64,000 bases of DNA from assembly GCA_026874595.1 (NCBI GenBank), contig CM049311.1, positions 13,607,676-13,671,675 of the forward strand. The letters are read 5' to 3'. Each line of letters begins with the position of its first letter. The first letter of the stretch is position 1. Both the position numbers and the translations under genes were made by a program. The DNA is from Sipunculus nudus (taxonomy: Eukaryota > Annelida > Sipuncula > Golfingiida > Sipunculidae). Shown one piece after another: positions 56,176-64,000 of this stretch. Below the pieces are notes generated by a model. The model saw only the letters and a program-made list of their open reading frames with translations. It searched no databases and was not told where the DNA came from.

Positions 56176-56448
56176 TTATCTAAGGTAATCACTCTCAGGA
56201 AAGAAACCAGTAAAATCTTGCATTAGCTCCCTTCCATTTACGTTATTCACCGATTTTGACTTCCGGACATTTCTTTGAAGAAAAATTCCTTTTGTCGTTT
56301 CGTGTTTCAGGCTTACCTGTTTAGCAAAACAGTTGTGTTTTTTACCATGTTGTCCCTTAAACATAAGAGATTTTTTATCAAAAACCTTTGATGAAGAGGA
56401 GAGGTAACACATAGCCCGCCCGCAATGTATTCTAAAAAAAGTGTCCAT
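56176..56448 (-). other. 90-codon open frame, coding-like end
   Basis: The last 40 codons read like protein (HETTKGIFLQRNVRKSKSVN, then GRELMQDFTGFFPESDY) and stop just before an AATAAA. It could be a terminal exon of an unknown minus-strand gene, or chance. No upstream partner exon or clear acceptor was found. Confidence 0.2.
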
Positions 56449-56484
56449 TTAACAATTTTTGGTCTAAAATAGCAAAATTCATGG

Positions 56485-56548
56485 AAAACCAAGCAGAGTT
56501 ATGACGCCGTCAGTAGAAAACCAAGCAGAGTTATGACGCCGTCAGTAG
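56485..56548. repeat. Perfect 32-bp tandem duplication
   Basis: Bases 56485-56516 and 56517-56548 are identical (AAAACCAAGCAGAG ... CAGTAG), followed by GCGCCCTCTAGTG. Probably a recent slippage or repair duplication. Confidence 0.95.
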
Positions 56549-58417
56549 GCGCCCTCTAGTGAATAATTAACATACTAGTTATCAAGTGTCGTCTGCTCAC
56601 TTTGCGAATTCCCTTCCTTGCCGGAAAATGACATTTTGATAAGAGAAGAGCAGATAGAGTGGTGAGTCTATTAAAGTGGTCAACAAATGACAGTAACTTA
56701 AATTATACGATAAAGATATATTAAAACCTGTTTCAATAGAGATTAGGCCATTTTAAGCCACTGGGCTCTTTGAGATAGGTGTACAATTGGTCTATAACTT
56801 CTAGTGCCGCGTCGAAGACAGCTGAATTTCTGTCAGATGGAAAGTTAAAATAGCCTATAGCTTGTTATTAGTCATATTAGCATGTAAAAATATCCTGTGC
56901 TGACGCCATTGCACGCGGTCTTAAGTTTCTCATGACAGAATACACCGGCGCTGTTAATGAGCGCCCCCTAGTGTTGATCTTCAGGATCAGTTTAACAATC
57001 GGTTCAGTATTTCAAATAGATTAACATTGGAAAGTGTTTATTTTTTTTCTTGACACTAGGAAAAATCGCTTCTAACCAGTCAGTTTATTTAGTTTTTATT
57101 TTCTGAGATGAAAATATCAAATACAAACGTACAGTATATTCTTACACAAAACCATGAGCAAGTTGTGAAATCGGTGAAATAAACCATGGGAGATCTTGAA
57201 AAGACAATACGCCTATGTTCACACCGTTTACTTTAGAGAGATATATATATATAGTCTTTGAGTACATCTGTTATATAGCTTTTAATATGAGGTGTGTTCG
57301 AATATAAGGAGACCTATGTACAGCTAAGACTTCTGTCACAGAATTTTTATGCAGATTCATGGGTTTGCCATTTCGTCTGCAAAATATAAAAGAAAATATT
57401 GTTTTATATTTCCCTGTGGACCCGTTTAATTTATTTATTCTTGCTTTGTTAGCAGCTCTGTACATAGAAAATTAAAGTACTCGGGTACAATTCATGTTCG
57501 GTCATACGTTCTCGTAATCTCGTCACCTCCTTGTCTTAAACCAATTGTACAAATCCCCCCCCCCCTTGTCCTATTCCAACCAATCCAGGAATTACTGTCC
57601 ATTATGTTTCATTTCTAAAAACGAACGCTTCAGGCACAGCTGCTCATATAAATATTAATATCGACCAATGGTAAACTGATAAAGGTGAAAAAAGCACTAT
57701 ATTTCAACTTAAAATAAGCGGCTAACATGTAAAGTTCTGATAGCTCAGCTACAGTTGTTTTAAAACCCTTGATGTACAGGGTTATTGGTCTTTGTTTAAC
57801 TGATGTGTCACGTTCTGTTGATGACGCAGGCGAACTGAGTGGCCTGATCGCGTATGTCATGGGCGGGGTTTGTATACATTACAGAGGCTTGATTGACAGC
57901 AGACTGTCGAAAATATTACTAAGCTGACATCAGCAACTTGCTGGCCACCTAAGACTAGTCACCTGTTTGAGATTAGAACTGAGGGATTTAATTGTGACAA
58001 TTGAAATGTTCTTGTTAAAATCTGCCCCAAATACTATTCGAGAAGCATATTTAATAATATATGTAGTTCTGTGGGCATGACGCTGGGAGTTTCTTTAAAA
58101 GATAATTAAAATCAACTGTATTAATTAACCCGCTTCAATTTTCCATAAACATTTAGGCAGTATAATTCTCATATCATCATTTTTTATTTCTAATAAATAT
58201 ATTTTTTCTTTAAATCATAAGTTTCCTGCAAATCAATATAATCAATCTGATATTATTAAAATTAGCAATATACATGTACAAAAAATTAGTAATATAAATG
58301 TGTGAAATTATTTTTTAAAATTATTATTATACATATATTACATAATTATACATAAAATATGTATTTATTTTCAAATGAATACAAATTAAAAAATTTTAAT
58401 GAGGTTGAAACATGTAA

Positions 58418-58419
<2 letters not shown>
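56549..58419. other. Gene-free stretch
   Basis: Short TA run near 57240-57253 and a C run near 57557-57566. GCGCCCYCTAGTG occurs near 56547 and 56971, a short shared motif. No gene supported. Confidence 0.5.

Positions 58420-58478
<59 letters not shown>
58420..58478. repeat. (CT)n microsatellite
   Basis: About 59 bases of CT with one TT interruption. Confidence 0.97.
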
Positions 58479-58899
58479 GCTTATAAAACTGTATCTCCAA
58501 CTCCAGTTCAATTGGTTTCAAATAATTTATCAGCTGCACATATATTATAACGCCAAAGCTCACTTTTATGAATCTTGTTCGGTTCCCTACATTTTTGCTC
58601 AACACCACAGTACTCCATAAGTGACATACATCTGACTTGCGTGTGTTATAAAAGAAATTTTGGTATTTTATTATTTTAAACAAGAATGAAAACATAAATA
58701 GTCTCGGCACCTAAAATTTTATATTGCAATATTCGCAATAGATTTAACAATATGACTTTTTAAAAGTACAAACTTTGGAATTTCCATAACTATTTATGTA
58801 GAAGAACTTGTAATTTTGCTCATTTTTACCCATACTTGTTTGAAACTGAATGGTAATTAAGCTTGTGTAATTGTATGAATTGTTATGCATGAAGAAAAG

Positions 58900-58901
<2 letters not shown>

Positions 58902-58946
<45 letters not shown>
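58902..58946. repeat. (AT)n microsatellite
   Basis: 45 bases of uninterrupted AT. Confidence 0.97.
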
Positions 58947-58948
<2 letters not shown>

Positions 58949-59144
58949 ATCTGGATAATTATGATAAATGAAAGTGACTTCAATTAAAATATGATGCTAA
59001 ATTATGAGGAGCCAAGAACAATTCCAGTTCGATAATACTTCAATTTGTAAAGATATACCAAGACATTTACGTACATTGAATGGTTTAAATCTGCACATGG
59101 CCATCGCTGAACTGATGGCCCTCTTTGAATCTTTTGTATATTCC

Positions 59145-59420
59145 TCGAATTCCTTCACGAAACTTGCACTCAATCAGAGACTTTTATATTCATGCACTCC
59201 TCAAACAGAGCCCAATAAAATATAAACAATAGCCAATTAAGTACAAGCGTAATTATAACCCATGATGTCCCGCGGAGTGCCAGCTGACAGATACGGCTTA
59301 CGAAGCCGCCGAGATTTCCTGAGAGTCGGACCGTGTCTTATCAAACCGCAGCTACATAGCTCTAATCTGCCTTCTCTCAAATATGATGGCCACTTGCTGT
59401 TTTGTAAATCAAAATAAATG
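59145..59420. repeat. Duplicated non-coding block, copy 1
   Basis: Aligns in the same orientation with 60995-61285. Shared order: ATATAAACAATA, a hairpin GGCTT..GAAGCCGCCG, CTGAGAG, CCGTGTCTTATCAAAC, then GTAAATCAAAATAA and ACATT. The hairpin arms stay paired in both copies although the loop differs. No frame is shared. Confidence 0.6.
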
Positions 59421-59849
59421 TACATTGTTGCCTGGCCCCTTGAAAAGTACACCATACCCCACTGGTGTAAACACAGAAAATCCCCATACTTATTTTGTTT
59501 ATTATTGCAGCGTGTCATATGCTCCAATACCACGTTCGATCATTTTTGTCGTGATCCATTTTGACAGCTAGCCATGACAACGCAATTGTTCCAAAGGAGT
59601 AAAGATATATACAAAATATGTATACACCGACGTTCACAGGGAAATGCATCCAAGCCATTTTGTTTCTCTTTCTCTTTGTATGTTATTTGTTTTATGATAA
59701 TAAATTATTCTTATTATCAATTTTGTATAATTTTATTTAATTGAAAACATTGATTTGCCTGGCACTTAAAATACATTTTAAAAGGATAAAAATCAGTATT
59801 TTATAAAGTTTTATTTTATTTTATAATATTCAAATGAGAAAAAAATGTC

Positions 59850-59872
59850 TTTTTTTTTTTTTTTTTTTTTTT
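59850..59872. repeat. Poly-T run
   Basis: 23 T residues; could be the A tail of a minus-strand retrocopy, but no body is recognised. Confidence 0.9.
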
Positions 59873-60247
59873 GCAAGTCTGCAAAGTTGACCTTATATAT
59901 CAAATTCAGGAACTGTAAAAAATTTAGGCACCGTAGTATCAAAAGAGGATGATGCCTCTTAAATTTCTCTCTCAAAGATATAATGGTACGTACAAGTGAA
60001 TACAATTATAGTTAAAACCGACACATTTTCCCGTCGTTGCTTTTATTACGAGCCCAGTTAATTGTTCAATATCGAGAGCAATTACGATAAAGTGTTCTTT
60101 ACCATATATATATATATAAAGACTTTGATAATTTTTCATTAAAAATATCATTAAGGACCCAACTTATCCAACGTTGAACGCAAATTTTGATGCGGTCATA
60201 AAAAAATAGCCCTATATGGACCCGACATTGGAGTTATATTTATAAGA

Positions 60248-60365
60248 CTTGTGACCGCAAGGTTGTGGGTCTCGTTCTCACGTGCCAAGGTCTGTACCAC
60301 AAGGGCGTGTCCTATCCATATCCATCAGTGAATGAGTAATGCTCCTGGGTGGCGAGAAAATATCA
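60248..60365 (+). repeat. Possible SINE fragment
   Basis: GGTTGTGGGTCTCGTTCTCAC looks like a decayed B box of a tRNA head; CCTGGGTGGCG follows. Only weak evidence. Confidence 0.2.
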
Positions 60366-60994
60366 TGGCTGCTTGGGTTGTATATACTGCAAGGGAGCTG
60401 AGTAAAGGCACGTAAATGAACAGGCTGTAAAGATCATGGAGGTGGACAGGGGCGTCGATACAGGGAGAGGGATGGGGGAGTATACCCCACATATGGTATA
60501 TATATGTATACCAACACGCATGTTATAGAAAGTGTGATCAATATATTCATCTCCACCCCGCCCCCACCCCCCTCCAGCAACTCAGAAAATAAGATTTAAA
60601 TGTTGGAAATATGAATAATTGGAAATTAAAATGAAATATATAATTATATGAAATATATTAATAACTAGAATGCTAGGTTGTGGTTCCCTTTTTATCGACG
60701 AGCATTAATAAATGGGTTACACATTATATTTAATGACCTCAGTAATGAACCATATATACACATTATAGGCCTATACATGCAATATATTCGGAGAATAGCA
60801 AATTTCAATATACGAAGGTTTATTAAAAAAAGTGGCCTAACCTACGCCCTTGAATCATCCCCCAGCCTTGAAAATAAATCGATGGTACTGCAGGTAGGCC
60901 ACGTGTAGAGAAGACAAAGACTGATATCACCGATGATATCAGACTCTAAACCTTACCATTTCATTTTATATCACTCCATAAACCCCGTGTATTT

Positions 60995-61285
60995 TCCTGG
61001 AATTCCTGCACGTCTCCCCTACTCCAACCGAGAGTTTTATATACCGGCACTCATCTTCATAATGAGGGTAATGGTATATAAACAATAACCATAAGAACAC
61101 AGGGTGGACATAATTGTACCCCTATAATGACCGCAGAATGCTGACTGGTAGATAGGGCTTTTGAAGCCGCCGCGCTTCTCTGAGAGCTCAACCGTGTCTT
61201 ATCAAACATGAGCAGTACACGTTTCGAACCCACCTTCTCTCTTATATGCGCTGGTTTTGATCTTCCGTAAATCAAAATAAGTATA
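60995..61285. repeat. Duplicated non-coding block, copy 2
   Basis: Partner of 59145-59420, about 1.85 kb downstream. The core 61139-61207 is the best-kept part, with the hairpin GGCTT TTG AAGCC and the block CCGTGTCTTATCAAAC intact. Confidence 0.6.
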
Positions 61286-62285
61286 CATTACTTCCCTCTT
61301 AAGACAGTGCATCATGTCCTATAACGGTTGATACTCACAAAATGTCCTGCCCAGGTAATTAATTATAGAGTGGCACATGCATGCTCCCTTAAAACCACGT
61401 TAAATTATTTGTTTTCGTAATGTTGCTGGATATCAGTGTATGAAAAAGAAATAATTCACACTGATATAGAACTTTCAAAATGGCTCAGGAAATTGTAATG
61501 ATGTCATGTGTGGTGTAGCCTTATAGCATCAATCCCTGTACATTATAGCTTTATTTATTTTTACGCTGAACGTTGAATTGTAATATTGTCTTTCACCACG
61601 ATACTAGATCTGAGCTAATAATGCATAAGAAAGAGAACGGGAAAGAAAAAAAAGTATTAAAATGTTATGCATATTTTTCCACATTTCTGTATCATATATA
61701 CATATTTTTACATTTTACATTAAATATGTTGTTTTTTTTATATTATATAGGTAAGGTATTGAAAGTGGAAATACAAATTATTACAACATATACACTGTGG
61801 GAACTGAGAGGAATCGACCAAGCTTTTGACGTTAATTGAGTAAAGATATCATGAATACAAGTGGACTTCAGCGCTTATTGAATGCTTGCTGCGAGAGGGA
61901 CGTATCGGGCGGGTACGGTATAATGCGATCGGCGTCGACGTGGACAGCTGAGCGTTTCTCATGCCAAGAGTTACCCGTTCGTGACAGTGCTATGATCCCC
62001 CGTATATTACTCCCAACACTCAATTTCCTGGTCATCTTCAAATTATTAATCTCCCGTGCTGCTAACCTCTCAGCTCGGAACTTTCATTCCCAACAATCGT
62101 TTTTTCTGTATATATTAACATCTTTCGATCAACTTATCACTTTTTCTTATGGTTTCCCAAAGTAAAATACAATGAAAACGTTTGGTAAGACAGTGATATT
62201 TGATTTTGTGGTGAAGAAAATCCGGTATAAGAAGAGCCGATTATACATGGATACAACACTTTTCAATTTTTAGCTAGCATATCAT

Positions 62286-62288
<3 letters not shown>
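61286..62288. other. Gene-free stretch
   Basis: A 109-codon plus frame at 61836-62165 lacks recognisable features. Locally CpG-rich at 61880-61960. No gene supported. Confidence 0.45.

Positions 62289-62341
<53 letters not shown>
62289..62341. repeat. (TC)n microsatellite
   Basis: About 53 bases of uninterrupted TC. Confidence 0.97.
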
Positions 62342-62345
<4 letters not shown>

Positions 62346-62759
62346 CCTTTGTAAGTTTTTCTTTCTATTTTCTCTTATTTAGTACGGGTTTAATGATTAT
62401 GTATGATGGGACGCAAAATCATAAATATACGACATATTCTATTAAACCCATCACCCCGTTACATCGAATATTTCTTAAGTCTTTAAAGCCACAAATATCT
62501 ACACTGTAAAACAATAAAAAAAAATGAAGTGACGTATTCGCTGACAAAACTGTCGGCCTCCCCCTTACCAGGATCGTTCTGAGGAAAGTTACTTTAAATA
62601 TACTAATATCATATAAATCTATAATCAAGACTATAATTAACCCTTAAAAACAAGTCAAAACTGGTTAGGTTAAATATAGAAAAGGGCGATTAAACCTTTT
62701 ATTCGCACCATGATTTCATTCCTTCTCTTGTGACTTTCTTAACCCATCCGACCACAAAC

Positions 62760-62761
<2 letters not shown>

Positions 62762-62820
<59 letters not shown>
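62762..62820. repeat. (TA)n microsatellite
   Basis: About 59 bases of TA. Confidence 0.97.
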
Positions 62821-62824
<4 letters not shown>

Positions 62825-64000
62825 CAAGCGAATTCCCTGTTCAGTGCGCAGAATGTTAAAAGAACCAAATGACCTATAAATTTCATGTTTTATGAACCAC
62901 TATAAAACAACGCGAAAGACGAAGTCTGATAGAGCATTTCATCATCTGCTCTGACCATCATTTTCAAGAACCATTCAGAAACTAACATGTCACACAGAGT
63001 GTTTATATCTGGAAAGAATTCGTAAACGACTTATTTTCTCACATGACCTTCTGTGCACATGTAATTCTTTAAGTTTAACCTATATTTGAAGGATAGATAT
63101 AGGATGACATATTAATGGCCTTTGTTTCGAAACCTTTTAATACTACATGGGTTCCGTGCAGGTTTTCTATACTCAAACCCATTCTTATATTTTTATAATT
63201 TAACTAATTATTCACCAAAATGTCATGAAGGTTTTATGTGCATTACTTTATCCTCTTTCACTTTTGCAGTAACTGCATGTGTAAAATATCAAAGTATAAC
63301 TTCATAAATATGTTACTTGTATACCGATTCTTTTGGGTATACCGGTATATTAGCTTAATTTCGGCTTTAAATCCGTGTATGCAGTTATGTATATTATTGT
63401 TCCATATTACAAACTTGATATTTCTAAGCGGTATTCATATTATAAAATACATAAATGCTCTAATTTAGGAATTTCACATACACTATACATAGAATCTCTT
63501 CTGACATTTTCAGGTTTGCCATGGCATAAATATATGACTTCATCTGATCAGTTACATTTCGTGCCATATATACTGCATGCGATTGGCTTTTAAATTGCAG
63601 AATGGGATAATTCAAAAGGGGTATAACTTCGGGGGGAAAGAAAACACAATTGATTTCTGCACCCGATCATCACAGCTATAGAGACCACATTTATGACCAC
63701 ATTATAGTTCCACTGTTTTTACATGCATGCAGGTATACGTTGCTCATGAATTATTGTCTGTCCATCCGTCAGCAACCTGTATGTTGACGAATACTCGGGA
63801 CAGGTCCTGGAAGCAACTGGAAGAAATACTGTTCAGGCTCAGGTCATGGCTATATATATAGTCAGATCAGTAAAATTTCAAATTAAGTCAATATTTATAT
63901 TGTTCACAAATTGTTTTTATATCGTATATAGTTTAATGCATAAAAAGTATGTTTGTTTCCGGTTAGATCCCTAATGCAAGATGCTCGGGTATTATCAAAA
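62821..64000. other. Gene-free stretch to window end
   Basis: AT-rich; no gene, RNA or repeat that I can support. Confidence 0.5.

Noticed and set aside
58396-58710. Arg-Glu repeat frame over the CT microsatellite
   Set aside because: Translation of a simple repeat.

Overview
This window is animal nuclear DNA. It is AT-rich, has long introns with GT-AG boundaries, and is crowded with transposon debris. It holds one nearly complete single-copy gene that I can name, parkin (PRKN), plus a C2H2 zinc-finger gene. The repeats point to a lophotrochozoan, most likely a mollusc: AGCTCAGCTGA-ended elements carrying GACCTTGACC tandem arrays, many short inverted-repeat elements, and an env-bearing Ty3 retroelement. 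That placement is inference; no taxonomic marker was checked. || Layout. (1) 1-6453: 3' part of a Ty3/Gypsy-type, errantivirus-like retroelement on the + strand. It has RT-RNase H-integrase (integrase frameshifted), an intact fusion-type env frame, a polypurine tract and a 3' LTR. The first 669 bases duplicate part of env and are joined directly to pol, so the left side is rearranged or misassembled. The element sits inside an older repeat. (2) 6454-14451: gene-poor, with two coding-like relics, a SINE-like copy, short inverted-repeat elements and two tandem-array elements. (3) 14452-27656, minus strand: a C2H2 zinc-finger gene of eight coding exons (about 1101 aa, ten fingers), with a likely leader exon ending at 28837. 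Its large intron holds a 2.4-kb repeat (copy A). (4) 28838-36287: the region between the two divergent genes, containing three inverted-repeat transposons and a promoter-like block near 32.6-32.86 kb. (5) 36294-52177, plus strand: parkin in eleven coding exons, 422 aa, with UBL, RING0, RING1, IBR, REP and RING2. Its introns carry a 2.4-kb repeat (copy B) inverted relative to copy A, a nested repeat mosaic (copy C) and several small elements. (6) 52178-64000: 3' flank and intergenic DNA with two TIR elements, microsatellites, a diverged duplicated non-coding block and no convincing gene. || Function. Parkin is the RBR E3 ubiquitin ligase of PINK1-dependent mitophagy, and all its catalytic and zinc-binding residues that I could align are present. 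The zinc-finger protein is probably a nuclear DNA-binding regulator of unknown target. The two genes are divergent but their coding starts lie 8.6 kb apart, so a shared promoter is not evident. I found no CRISPR array, operon or new defence-type system. The most unusual points are the env/pol rearrangement, the Thr at the PINK1 phospho-acceptor position of parkin, the near-identical inverted 2.4-kb elements 22 kb apart, and the nuclear-receptor-like half-site arrays inside them.
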